Below are positions 18,401-25,952 of a stretch of 64,000 nt of DNA, one piece after another. The notes below the pieces were generated by a model that was not told the origin of the DNA, made no database searches, and saw only the letters and a list, made by a program, of their open reading frames with translations. This DNA comes from Acidaminobacter hydrogenoformans DSM 2784 (GTDB lineage Bacteria > Bacillota > Clostridia > Peptostreptococcales > Acidaminobacteraceae): the NCBI RefSeq assembly GCF_900103005.1, contig NZ_FMWL01000008.1:1-64000 (forward strand). The letters are read 5' to 3'. The position numbers were made by a program, and so were the translations under genes. Position 1 is the first letter of the stretch; each line of letters starts with the position of its first letter.

Positions 18401-18443
18401 TTAAAACCATTGGAACACCCATCAATTTGACTTCAATCACCAT
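15405..18443 (-). CDS. BTAD/AAA-type transcriptional regulator with TPR region
   Basis: About 1012 residues. Residues 1-95 resemble the OmpR-type winged helix of SARP-like activators (QVMHLFWPEESEERARKNLRNALYSIR); 100-225 is a bacterial transcriptional activation domain with DPYNEGIARKIMHYY; Walker A GEPGIGKST is at about 265-273 and Walker B-like LLICFEDIQWIDE near 385; the C-terminal half is helical repeat, TPR-like (YYYLGESRRLQNDYSGAYEWYKMAE). Such ATP-dependent activators switch on nearby genes when a ligand is sensed by the repeat region. It lies in the middle of the HAL/BCCT cluster on the same strand, so it probably controls it. The ATG at 18443 is chosen because AGGGAGTG lies upstream; earlier in-frame starts lack a site. 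Confidence 0.82.
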   Translation of the reverse strand: MVIEVKLMGVPMVLKDGQPVLFKYQKAEAVFYYIAFHRKVDRFQVMHLFWPEESEERARKNLRNALYSIRQSFESPIFLSVGQRLICFSEQTELKIDLEAATESDYLFMENFTIKDAPLFDEWIALTRDEFKDSVILKLQERLNSLSNVDPNIEIICKKLLKLDPYNEGIARKIMHYYMATDQYGRCVEVYTKLCDVLDAELGISPEPETAQTFRELVELRRKLPKSNKKENSFFFSRKNELDDMIKCFDDVQRHGRTGLVLISGEPGIGKSTLLKKFTVSIEAIVKTIYSVTLHEGDQRHAFKAWMPVVSEAYEKLEKSKNQLKPAYLDALSRVFPIGVKGNGGGVPYAIEKQSPMHLSSLAQALTHLLSIVRKEEPLLICFEDIQWIDEWSLALLNQLVSGQSPLANTLIVATSRNPEVSDHWSRYPDIQLSEHFIKIELTRFNEVETREFIESFLKRKQLDSNYQRLIYQESEGNPLFLVEFLNGIIAKGDYDSVPQKIRTLYKARYYALSQEHQKIADLISIFSDTISWDELKTLSGKDDLQLLELIEHLIKQNFVKEIPEKNGNVKYGFTHQKLREFVYENQSATKRKLLHKRVGEFYKDQLIQMPMDRNLYPKLVFHYERAGDNASLLKYRILNLFDELELTHELFPRIKEVSMVGLRQRDGVRDRAIDKEIEQIDSLMKSLPPHQMEDKLKLEYLNMISRYNIINGNVQRGYQLTREMISLAKECEEMDFVYKGYLQMIYHCINQCQVHQMEHLIEEALRLFKSNADKGELGVLIRLKGYLMIIKNRFKLGESLLISAAKIFGMEPYKEQYVLNLVATYYYLGESRRLQNDYSGAYEWYKMAEQICLEHGFNGHLALVRSGIGIAAYDTGQYEVSRSLLGLAIEYYDHFNFMWGQVSVFAYWSLQCFRDNNYKTCLEYLTKADQCAELVDRAYEKGLVLRIKAEMCGLNRSLPGTQEINDYLALETHNYCREAVQFFSLHESFTYEAKVLKDIQRVCGQCSHYSV

Positions 18444-18554
18444 TGGCATCACTCCCTTTTTTATAGCCATCATCTCTATCATACCTGATCATTACGCAAT
18501 TTTCATTTCATAATCAGCTTATGCAACAAAAATTTATCACCATTTACGCCGAAT

Positions 18555-18583
18555 AGGTGAAGCGTTTCAGTCACGCTTCACCT
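18555..18583. terminator. Hairpin after HAL-A
   Basis: AGGTGAAGCGT pairs with ACGCTTCACCT around seven bases, just past the HAL-A stop. No good U-run on the minus strand, so termination may be partial. Confidence 0.5.
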
Positions 18584-18603
18584 TAATGTTTTCTAATATT
18601 CGA

Positions 18604-20136
18604 CTACCAATTTTCAGGCATTAATGTTCCGGCTGTCTTTCTTATAGACTCAATCAGAGAAGAATCCGTCAACACTTCATAGGCTTTTTGAATATCATAG
18701 GACAGTGGCCTGTCTTGTTCCAGAAAAGGAACAGCGTCTCGAAGGGATTCATAGAGTACCTTAGAGCCTTTGCCATGGGCCGTTACCCTTCTCAGATCAA
18801 CAGCCTGTGCAGCATGTAAGGCTTCAATCCCAAGAATGTAATAAAGGTTATCAATGATTTTGGCAGTTTTCTGTACAACAAAAGGCGCATTTGTCGCATG
18901 GTCCTCAATTTCACCCGCAACGGAGTAATAGTCCGTAGAAACCGGATTGATCAGATGTCGGATCTCTGCATCAAGGGCGGTGAACGGCTTCTGAATGGTT
19001 TGGAAAGCTTGTACAACACCTTCATCAGGACTCAAAAACCTGGATAACCCTGTGAAATAAGGATCTGAAAGCTTTATAGTCCTATGGCAGGCACTTCTTG
19101 ACAAATGAGCCAGAGCCTGACCCAACATTTCAAATCCCAAGACCCAATTTGTGATTTCAAAATTACAGCAGGAAATAATCTCTTCGCTTTCCGGTATAAT
19201 GCAAGGATTGTCATCCGTAGCGTTAAGATGGATGGCGAGAAATCGGTGAACGTATTCAATCGCGTCTAGCACCGCACCATGAATACCTGCAACACACCTG
19301 AAGCTTAGTGGATCCTGAAGGGTTTTGCTGATACCCTTTTTTTCAAGGTAGCTTCCCGACAACATACCTCTAAGCTGCGCGGCACATGCTGATTGTGAAG
19401 GCATTCCCCTGGCCATATTGGGTTCCGGCCTGAGAGGGGTAATGTTACCGTCAAGGCCTTCAACGGAAAGCGCATAGACAGCATTGGCAATTTCGACAAC
19501 TTTGAGGGCCTGGTCAAGAACAATTGCCCCTGTACCAGCGGCCAGTGCACTTGAAGAAACTATGGAAAGACCGTCTTTGGGACCGAGCACTACCGGCTTT
19601 AAGCCTTCCGCCATCAAAGCATCTGCCGCCGGAACTATACGTCCTTTGTAGTCCACCTCACCTTCTCCCAGCATAGCCAGTCCAATATGCGACAAGTTGG
19701 CGATATCCGCCTCTCCTACACTTCCCCTGGATGGAATGCGCGGGTGAATCCCTGCGTTCAAAAACGCTTTATACATTTCAACAACTTCAAGCTGGATCCC
19801 GGTACGGCCAGACAAAAGAGCATTCAATCTGGATACCATGACTGCGCGCGTCTCTTCTTCCTTCAAATAGGGCCCTACCGAAACGCAGTGTGCATAGATC
19901 AAGTTTCTGTTATATTCTGCGAAATAACGTCCAAACACTTTTTTGTCTTTATTCCATCCAACACCCACAGTGAACCCATAAATAGGGACGTCACTTTCTG
20001 AAAGTTTAAAGACAAGTGTTCTGGAGGATTTGAGTCTCTCAAAAGCTTCCTCAGAAATCTCAATCTGTGCCTGGTGATGGGTTATATCGATCAGCGACTG
20101 AATCGTCAACGACGCGCCGTCAAGTATAATGGTCAT
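18604..20136 (-). CDS. HAL superfamily lyase A, EAD in place of MIO (ergothionase-like)
   Basis: 510 residues, full HAL length. The tyrosine loop is PIYGFTVGVG (Tyr53); GSVGEADIANLSH places Glu-Ala-Asp at 142-144, exactly where HAL has the Ala-Ser-Gly that cyclises to MIO. Also kept are LQDPLSFRC (Arg280), TDDNP and GEIEDHAT (Glu411, equivalent to the HAL catalytic Glu); LINGT is replaced by IVSSS. A lysine sits at 383 in QKPFTALD. Known MIO-less HAL homologues include ergothionase, which expels trimethylamine from ergothioneine by acid/base catalysis; the BCCT betaine transporter and molybdenum hydroxylase upstream agree with a betaine substrate. The ATG at 20136 is preceded by AAGGA. Not histidase; the exact substrate is inference. 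Confidence 0.82.
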   Translation of the reverse strand: MTIILDGASLTIQSLIDITHHQAQIEISEEAFERLKSSRTLVFKLSESDVPIYGFTVGVGWNKDKKVFGRYFAEYNRNLIYAHCVSVGPYLKEEETRAVMVSRLNALLSGRTGIQLEVVEMYKAFLNAGIHPRIPSRGSVGEADIANLSHIGLAMLGEGEVDYKGRIVPAADALMAEGLKPVVLGPKDGLSIVSSSALAAGTGAIVLDQALKVVEIANAVYALSVEGLDGNITPLRPEPNMARGMPSQSACAAQLRGMLSGSYLEKKGISKTLQDPLSFRCVAGIHGAVLDAIEYVHRFLAIHLNATDDNPCIIPESEEIISCCNFEITNWVLGFEMLGQALAHLSRSACHRTIKLSDPYFTGLSRFLSPDEGVVQAFQTIQKPFTALDAEIRHLINPVSTDYYSVAGEIEDHATNAPFVVQKTAKIIDNLYYILGIEALHAAQAVDLRRVTAHGKGSKVLYESLRDAVPFLEQDRPLSYDIQKAYEVLTDSSLIESIRKTAGTLMPENW

Positions 20137-20146
20137 AAGCTGTCCT

Positions 20147-22408
20147 TCACTCCTTCGCCTGAATTGCTGACACAATAATCTCAGGGGTCGCCGGCAGTTT
20201 TGAAATTCTGGTTCCAAGTGCATGATTAATGGCGTTAATCACCGCTGGCGCCGTGGCCACCGCGCAGGACTCCCCTATGCTCTTCGCGCCGTATGGACCG
20301 CCTTCTTCCCCTTCTTCGACCAAGACAATATCGATCTCAGGCATGGAGGGTGCATTGACCACATGATACTTGCTAAAGTTGCTGCTTTTTACAATGCCTT
20401 CAGGGGTAATTTCCATCTTCTCATAGAGGGCCATACCAAGATTCATTTGTATGCCGCCATAGATCTGGCCTTTTACGAATTCCGGATTGATGCACTGTCC
20501 TATGTCGTGGGCTGAGACTATTTTCTTGACATCGACCAGTCCCGTCCAAGTGTCTACAACCACTTCCGCGAAGTTAACCGCATAGGACCCAGGATTCCCC
20601 TCCGCCTGATGCACATAACGAACTTCAATACTTTCGCCCATTTTCTGGTGCAATACACGGGTGAGCTGACCCAGTTCCATGACCATTTCGCCACCTTCAT
20701 TCACAATAATGCCTTTAATAAGATTCAGTGACGTTGACGGTATCTCTGCTAACACAGACGCCTTGGAAAGAATTTTCTCCTTCAGCATTTCTGCGCTTCG
20801 CCTTGCGGCCTCACCACAGACGTAGGTTACCCGGCAGGCCTGCGTGCCTGTTGGCTCATAGGGTGATCTCAGTGTGTCCGACTCGAGAACGCGAACCGCT
20901 TCAAGTGGCACCCCGGCAGCTTCGGCCACAATTTGTTGAATAATTGTCACTGTTCCACAGCCAAGGTCATGAAGCGCTGAATTGACCAAAATTTTTCCGT
21001 CCATCATTAACGTAATCTGCATAGCTGAATACTCTGGAAATGCACCGAAATAACCATTGCCATGTACAATAGCCGCCATGCCTACGCCTGTTTTAAACCT
21101 GCCTCCATCCGGCTGCCGTTTTACTTTTTCTGACCAGCCAAACACCTCAGAACCTTGCCTGAGACAAGCCTCAATTTGAGCATTGCCAAGAGGCGGCCCC
21201 CCGAGCGGATCCACATCACCAGAAGACATAAGATTTGCAAGTCTGAACTCAAGTGGATCCAGGCCAAGTTCACGGGCAGTGTTTTCAATATTGATTTCTG
21301 TAACCGCATGAATTTGCGGAGAGCCATATCCCCTCGCAGCGCCTCCAACAGGTGTATTCGTGACAGCAACTCTTGCTTTGTAAGTCTGCGCGGCCATTTT
21401 GTAAAGTCTTGAGGATTTTTTTGCCATGGCCATGGCCACTGCGGTTCCATTGCCATAATAGGCCCCAGTATCCACCAGCATGTCGATTTCTCTTGCCAGG
21501 ATCTGACCCGTTTCTGTGACCGCTGTGCGCACCTTTCCCCGGACGCCATTTCTGCGGCGGCTTGAAACAATACTTTGCTCACGCGTCAGGTTTAACAGCA
21601 CCGGCTGTTTCAAATCATAGGCAATAAAGCCGCATAAAGGCTCCACCACTGGCTGGCTTTTCCCGCCAAAAGAACCGCCCGTCACATTCTTCACTACCCT
21701 GATTCTGGTCATTGGAAGCTGGGTCAATTTGGCCAGCATCATTTGGACTTGAAAAGTGATCTGACATGGGGTTTCAACATGAAGTACTTCATCTTCAAAA
21801 TAGGCCAGGCAGACATGGTTTTCAATGGCGCCGTGATGCTGCGCAGGGGTTTCGACTTCATCTTCAATGATCTTGAAAGCCCTTGAAAGTTCAAAATCGG
21901 TATTTCCAAAAGACTTCTCAATCCAGGGTGAAACGTTGCCATAAGGGTGGATGGAGGGCTTTGATGGATCCAGCGCGTCGTCCAGTGTCAGAACCATCGG
22001 CAAATCTTCGTACTGAATCTTAACTGCGCCTGCTGCTCTGCGGGCAGCATTTTCCGAGGTCGCCACTACACAGGCAATCCGGTCCCCGTAATGCTTGGGT
22101 GTGTTTGTAAGCAGTGCCTCGTCCTCTACATCCTTCATCTCTGGATACCAGATATGGGCACTGTATAGCTGATCTGTCACCTCTGAGGCTGTATAGATCT
22201 TCACGACACCTTCGACCTGCAGTGCCGCTTCCGTATGAATGGCCAAAACCTTTGCATGGGCTTTCTCTGAGATCACCAAGGCTGCATACAGCATGCCAGA
22301 CTTTTTTTTGTCGTTAGTGTACATCATCTCGCCAGAAGCCTTTTGAAGGCCGTCCTGTCTTTTTACCGACTTTCCAACATAGTTGTAGTTCGTCTTTTTC
22401 ATATCCAT
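20147..22408 (-). CDS. Xanthine dehydrogenase family, molybdenum-binding subunit
   Basis: About 753 residues. Domain order is the a/b hammerhead (1-125) then the molybdopterin-binding domains. Motifs: GGSFGGK, PVGGAARGYGSPQ, GTQACRVTY and GGPYGAKSIGESC near the C-terminus, whose Glu is the active-site base position. With the two upstream genes it makes a cytoplasmic Mo-FAD-2Fe2S hydroxylase that adds oxygen to an N-heterocycle or aldehyde. The start overlaps the FAD-subunit stop (TGATG), so the subunits are translationally coupled. Ten bases later the MIO-less lyase HAL-A begins, linking the two activities. Substrate unknown; an imidazole compound would fit the neighbour, xanthine is not excluded. 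Confidence 0.88.
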   Translation of the reverse strand: MDMKKTNYNYVGKSVKRQDGLQKASGEMMYTNDKKKSGMLYAALVISEKAHAKVLAIHTEAALQVEGVVKIYTASEVTDQLYSAHIWYPEMKDVEDEALLTNTPKHYGDRIACVVATSENAARRAAGAVKIQYEDLPMVLTLDDALDPSKPSIHPYGNVSPWIEKSFGNTDFELSRAFKIIEDEVETPAQHHGAIENHVCLAYFEDEVLHVETPCQITFQVQMMLAKLTQLPMTRIRVVKNVTGGSFGGKSQPVVEPLCGFIAYDLKQPVLLNLTREQSIVSSRRRNGVRGKVRTAVTETGQILAREIDMLVDTGAYYGNGTAVAMAMAKKSSRLYKMAAQTYKARVAVTNTPVGGAARGYGSPQIHAVTEINIENTARELGLDPLEFRLANLMSSGDVDPLGGPPLGNAQIEACLRQGSEVFGWSEKVKRQPDGGRFKTGVGMAAIVHGNGYFGAFPEYSAMQITLMMDGKILVNSALHDLGCGTVTIIQQIVAEAAGVPLEAVRVLESDTLRSPYEPTGTQACRVTYVCGEAARRSAEMLKEKILSKASVLAEIPSTSLNLIKGIIVNEGGEMVMELGQLTRVLHQKMGESIEVRYVHQAEGNPGSYAVNFAEVVVDTWTGLVDVKKIVSAHDIGQCINPEFVKGQIYGGIQMNLGMALYEKMEITPEGIVKSSNFSKYHVVNAPSMPEIDIVLVEEGEEGGPYGAKSIGESCAVATAPAVINAINHALGTRISKLPATPEIIVSAIQAKE

Positions 22409-23268
22409 CACCTGCCGCTCTCGAAAATCGTCTGTTCCAGCATCGAGAATGCCACTGCCTTGACCGCATTTCTCTTGTAAGGCTGTGACGCCCGCCCTGG
22501 GATGGCTCTATCCACTTCCTCCACAAACCACTGAAGCACTTCTTCAGACAGTAGTTGGCTGACGGGAAGGTTTTCAAGCTTTTCTGAAAGCGCTTCAGCA
22601 TAGAATGCCCTTGCGCCAAGGGAACCAAGGGCGACACGTACTTGGCCAATATGACCGTCCTTCTGAATACAGCTCATGGCGCCATTCAGTTTTGCTATGG
22701 TCACCTTTTCCCTGGACCCAATTTTTGCGTAGCCACCCGCACTGCGAAGGCGGGCAGCCGGCAGATAAAATCCAGTGATGGCTTCATTTTCCTCAAGCCT
22801 TGTTCTGCCTATGCCCAGGACGAAATCATCAACCTTCAGCGTCCTATACAACCCTTTGCTGTCCATCAGTTCTATCTCAGCCTCGAGGGCGATCAGCGCA
22901 GGCACAGTGTCTGCACACTGCGCCGCATTAGCCACATTTCCGCCTATGGTCGCCCGGTTCCTAATCTGTGTCGATCCAACATGATCTGCCGCCGTCGAAA
23001 GAAGCTTCGCTTCACTCTGAACAAGCGCTGACTTCGATAGTGTCTGCATAGTACACATAGCACCAATAAAGAGCTTATCCCCACGTCTTTCTATAACCTT
23101 CAGCGGATCCATATGACTAAGGTCAATCAAAGTGGACTGAGTCATGCTCTGTCGATTCATTCTCACAACGAGGTCGGTGCCCCCTGCGGCGAAAAGCGGC
23201 CTGTCAGACTGGACGAGTGCAAGCTTTAAAGCCTCCAGGGAACTCGGCTGCAAGCATTGGCTAATCAT
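22408..23268 (-). CDS. Xanthine dehydrogenase family, FAD-binding subunit
   Basis: 286 residues, a CoxM/XdhB-type FAD protein. FAD-binding motifs are FAAGGTDLVVRM and TIGGNVANAAQCADTVPAL; the C-terminal CO-dehydrogenase flavoprotein domain follows. It moves electrons between the iron-sulfur and acceptor sites. Overlaps the iron-sulfur gene by 8 bases upstream and the molybdenum subunit downstream. Confidence 0.88.
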   Translation of the reverse strand: MISQCLQPSSLEALKLALVQSDRPLFAAGGTDLVVRMNRQSMTQSTLIDLSHMDPLKVIERRGDKLFIGAMCTMQTLSKSALVQSEAKLLSTAADHVGSTQIRNRATIGGNVANAAQCADTVPALIALEAEIELMDSKGLYRTLKVDDFVLGIGRTRLEENEAITGFYLPAARLRSAGGYAKIGSREKVTIAKLNGAMSCIQKDGHIGQVRVALGSLGARAFYAEALSEKLENLPVSQLLSEEVLQWFVEEVDRAIPGRASQPYKRNAVKAVAFSMLEQTIFESGR

Positions 23269-23728
23269 GAAGCTCCCCTCCCTGAAGCGCCTTAACGGCT
23301 TTTATTATAGGATGATATCCTGTGCAACGGCAAAGGTTGCCTTCAATAGATCGAATGATTTCTTCCTGGCTTGGACTTGGACTTGAGAGCAACAAGGCTT
23401 TGACTGACATAATCATGCCTGGCGTACAATAGCCGCATTGTACAGCGCCATGTTCAACAAATGATTTCTGCAAATCGTCATACTCTCCACTGTCTTTTAA
23501 TCCCTCAGTCGTCACAACAGAACATCCATTGACCTGCATTGCAAGTGTTGTACATGAAGTGACTGCCAGATCATCAATCAAAACGGTGCACGCGCCGCAT
23601 TCCCCTTCTGAACATCCCTCTTTGACACTTGTCAGTCCAAATTGGTTTCTTAACATATCGATAAGGCGTTCCAGGGGCTCGACCTCGGCACTGACCTGTT
23701 TATGGTTTAAAGTAAAATTGATCCTCAT
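23261..23728 (-). CDS. Xanthine dehydrogenase family, 2Fe-2S subunit
   Basis: 155 residues with both 2Fe-2S clusters: the plant-type cluster (EGCSEGECGACTVL, Cys39/44/47, and Cys59) and the C-terminal CGYCTPGM...CRCTGYH cluster. Passes electrons from molybdenum to FAD. AGGAGG-like sequence precedes the ATG. First of the three hydroxylase genes, 37 bases after the BCCT stop. Confidence 0.92.
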   Translation of the reverse strand: MRINFTLNHKQVSAEVEPLERLIDMLRNQFGLTSVKEGCSEGECGACTVLIDDLAVTSCTTLAMQVNGCSVVTTEGLKDSGEYDDLQKSFVEHGAVQCGYCTPGMIMSVKALLLSSPSPSQEEIIRSIEGNLCRCTGYHPIIKAVKALQGGELHD

Positions 23729-23765
23729 GTTGCCTCCTTATTCAGTCCCTATAGATTCTTCTCTC

Positions 23766-25391
23766 TTATTCGGCTTCAGCCATATCAGCCATAACCATGG
23801 ATTGACTTGTAGTTTGCTCTTCAACGGTCTGGTCTACCGATAAGCCATTCAGCTCCATGGTGCCATATTTGACAAGCATCGCTACAGCGCTATAGCCAAT
23901 CAAGAGCATCAGGAACAAGAGTGGGAAGCCTGCGACTGTGGCAATCTGTTTCGTTGCGTCAATACCGCTGATTTCACCCGCTTTGCCCGCAATGAGGTTG
24001 ACGATCGCGATTGAAGACATGATGGCACCCCAGAAAATCTTGACTTGTGCTGGAGGTTCAACCAAGGCATTATTGCCTGCGCCGCGAACTGAAAGTGAAG
24101 AGACGGTCGTTGTCATGGAGTCCGCAAGGGTTACGACTGAAATATAAATCGCAACTAAGAATAATGTGCTTGTAAGGCCTGATAATGGGAAGTTCTTAAG
24201 GAAGGCGAAAACGGAGACTTCAAGGCCGCCCTGCTGTATAGCAGACCAAAGCCCTGCACCATTCATTTCTAAATTGATTGCCGCACCACCGTAAACAGAG
24301 AACCAAAGCAGTCCAAACATCGCCGGCATAAACAAATTCACCATCATGAACTGGCGGATCGTTCTTCCTTTTGAAATTCTCGCGAGGAACATGCCTGTAA
24401 GCGGTGCGTAGGCAAGCCAGATTGCCCAGTAGTAAATTGGCCACCAGCGAGGCCACTCAGAGCCGTTGACCGGGCTTAAGTAAAGTGTCTGGGTGAAGAA
24501 ATTCTGAATGAAATGACCTGTGCCCTGTGTACCAATCTGGAGAATGAAGTTCGTTGGACCAAGGATGAAAATAAACAGCAGCATACCAATGAAAAGCTTG
24601 GTATTGGCATCTGACAGGAAACGGATACCTCTGTTCAGACCTGTATAACTGGAGATGACATAGGTAACGACAATGAGGCCAACGACTGCGACCCAGATGA
24701 ACTTGTTTTGTTCGAGTCCTGTCAGTATTTCGATACCCTTGCTGATCTGCATAGTTGCTACGCCGAGGACTGCCGCAACGCCGCCTGCCATTGCCAGCAT
24801 GCAAAGGTTATCAACGACATCACCGACCACACCATTAATCTTTTTCCCAAAGACAGGATAAAGAATTGAACTGACCGTATAAGGAAGTTTTAAGTTGAAA
24901 GTTGCATAGGCAATGCCAAGACCGGCTATGCCATACATGGCATAAGGGAGGAATGTCCAGTGTATGAAGGTTTGAGACATAGAAAACATTGCTGCGCCTT
25001 CTGATCCCGCTTCAAGACCTAATCCGTCCGGAGGCGACATGAAATGCGTGATGGGTTCTGCAATACCCCAAAACAGGATGCCTGTCGCAATCCCTGCACA
25101 AAGTGAGATCGCAAACCAGTTCCACAGACTCATGGTTGGGGTTGCTTCCTTGCCACCCAAGCGAATATTTCCAAATTTCGAGAACATGGCCCACAGGCAA
25201 AGGAAAAAGAAGATGACACTACTAAGCTGGAAAAGCCATCCAAATGAATCAAAAGCAAACGAAACAATAGCATTCTGACCGTCATACAGAGCTTTCGGCG
25301 AAACGAGACCAACGATCAATACAAGTCCGAGCAGTGTTGCCATAGGGATAAAAATTGGAAGACGGAGCTGCGCTTTGTTGACTTTTTTCAT
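23766..25391 (-). CDS. BCCT family betaine/carnitine/choline-type transporter
   Basis: 541 residues, 12 membrane segments. Family motifs: GILFWGIAEPITHF, HWTFLPYAMYGIAGLGIAY, YYWAIWLAYAPLTGMFLARISKGRTIR and the following NLFMP. BCCT proteins import quaternary-ammonium compounds through a tryptophan box by sodium coupling or exchange. First gene of the Mo hydroxylase/HAL-A operon, so it probably imports the trimethylammonium substrate of that operon. Substrate cannot be assigned from sequence. Confidence 0.9.
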   Translation of the reverse strand: MKKVNKAQLRLPIFIPMATLLGLVLIVGLVSPKALYDGQNAIVSFAFDSFGWLFQLSSVIFFFLCLWAMFSKFGNIRLGGKEATPTMSLWNWFAISLCAGIATGILFWGIAEPITHFMSPPDGLGLEAGSEGAAMFSMSQTFIHWTFLPYAMYGIAGLGIAYATFNLKLPYTVSSILYPVFGKKINGVVGDVVDNLCMLAMAGGVAAVLGVATMQISKGIEILTGLEQNKFIWVAVVGLIVVTYVISSYTGLNRGIRFLSDANTKLFIGMLLFIFILGPTNFILQIGTQGTGHFIQNFFTQTLYLSPVNGSEWPRWWPIYYWAIWLAYAPLTGMFLARISKGRTIRQFMMVNLFMPAMFGLLWFSVYGGAAINLEMNGAGLWSAIQQGGLEVSVFAFLKNFPLSGLTSTLFLVAIYISVVTLADSMTTTVSSLSVRGAGNNALVEPPAQVKIFWGAIMSSIAIVNLIAGKAGEISGIDATKQIATVAGFPLLFLMLLIGYSAVAMLVKYGTMELNGLSVDQTVEEQTTSQSMVMADMAEAE

Positions 25392-25583
25392 GCTCTTACC
25401 CTCACTTTCAAAATTTATGATTATTCCGACAATTTGATCATACGCATCAAAGGTCTTTAAACCGTCTAATGACTGAGTGAATTTGGAATTTCGTTAGCAA
25501 TTCTTTCGAATAGATCTAAGACTATAATAACAGGTAAGCAATCGAATTCGATACAACAAACAATTTCAGAGATAGTGTCAGTG

Positions 25584-25595
25584 CGACCATCGGCA
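25584..25595 (-). repeat. TGCCGATGGTCG motif copy
   Basis: On the minus strand TTTTTTGCCGATGGTCGCAC, one mismatch from the window's TGCCGATGGTCA motif. It lies 19 bases upstream of the -35 box of the SAM-riboswitch promoter. Confidence 0.55.
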
Positions 25596-25613
25596 AAAAA
25601 CCACCGCTACCCC

Positions 25614-25642
25614 TTGACATCCCCACTTCAGATCACTATAAT
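25614..25642 (+). promoter_or_regulatory. Consensus sigma-A promoter of the homocysteine operon
   Basis: TTGACA at 25614-25619, a 17-base spacer, TATAAT at 25637-25642. A perfect vegetative promoter whose transcript would begin about 25 bases before the SAM riboswitch. Confidence 0.9.
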
Positions 25643-25676
25643 TAATTCAATTAAATAATCGTCATCCCACTTGAGA

Positions 25677-25783
25677 TGACTCTTATCCAGAGAGACGGAG
25701 GGAACTGGCCCTATGAAGTCCGGCAACCTGCCCTATGAGGCGTGGTGCCAAATCCAGCGGTTTAACCGAAAGATGAGGAATGC
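25677..25783 (+). promoter_or_regulatory. SAM-I (S-box) riboswitch
   Basis: Conserved S-box landmarks occur in order: CTTATCCAGAGAGACGGAGG, GGAACTGGCCC, the AAGTCCGGCAACC core, GGTGCCAAATCC and GAAAGATGAGGA, which closes P1. Followed by an intrinsic terminator and the HcyS gene. High SAM should favour termination, which fits a methionine-precursor operon. Confidence 0.96.
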
Positions 25784-25794
25784 GTGATTACGTA

Positions 25795-25821
25795 AGCTCT
25801 GCCGTCGGCGGGGCTTTTTTT
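25795..25821 (+). terminator. Riboswitch expression-platform terminator
   Basis: AGCTCTGCC and GGCGGGGCT form a 9-bp stem with a three-base loop followed by seven T. It lies 12 bases past the aptamer. Confidence 0.9.
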
Positions 25822-25952
25822 ATGGTCTGAACGGTCTGATCATCTTTTTGAGCACCGAGCCAAAAGATCAAAATTCAAAATCCAACACCACGCCAGCGCG
25901 GAAATTCAGCGCGCCAGGCGTGAAGCACAAGAACGAAACGGAGGAAGCCAAC

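Noticed and set aside
12287..20136. Calling the HAL-like genes histidine ammonia-lyases (hutH)
   Set aside because: All three lack Ala-Ser-Gly for MIO, and no urocanase, imidazolonepropionase or other hut gene is near.
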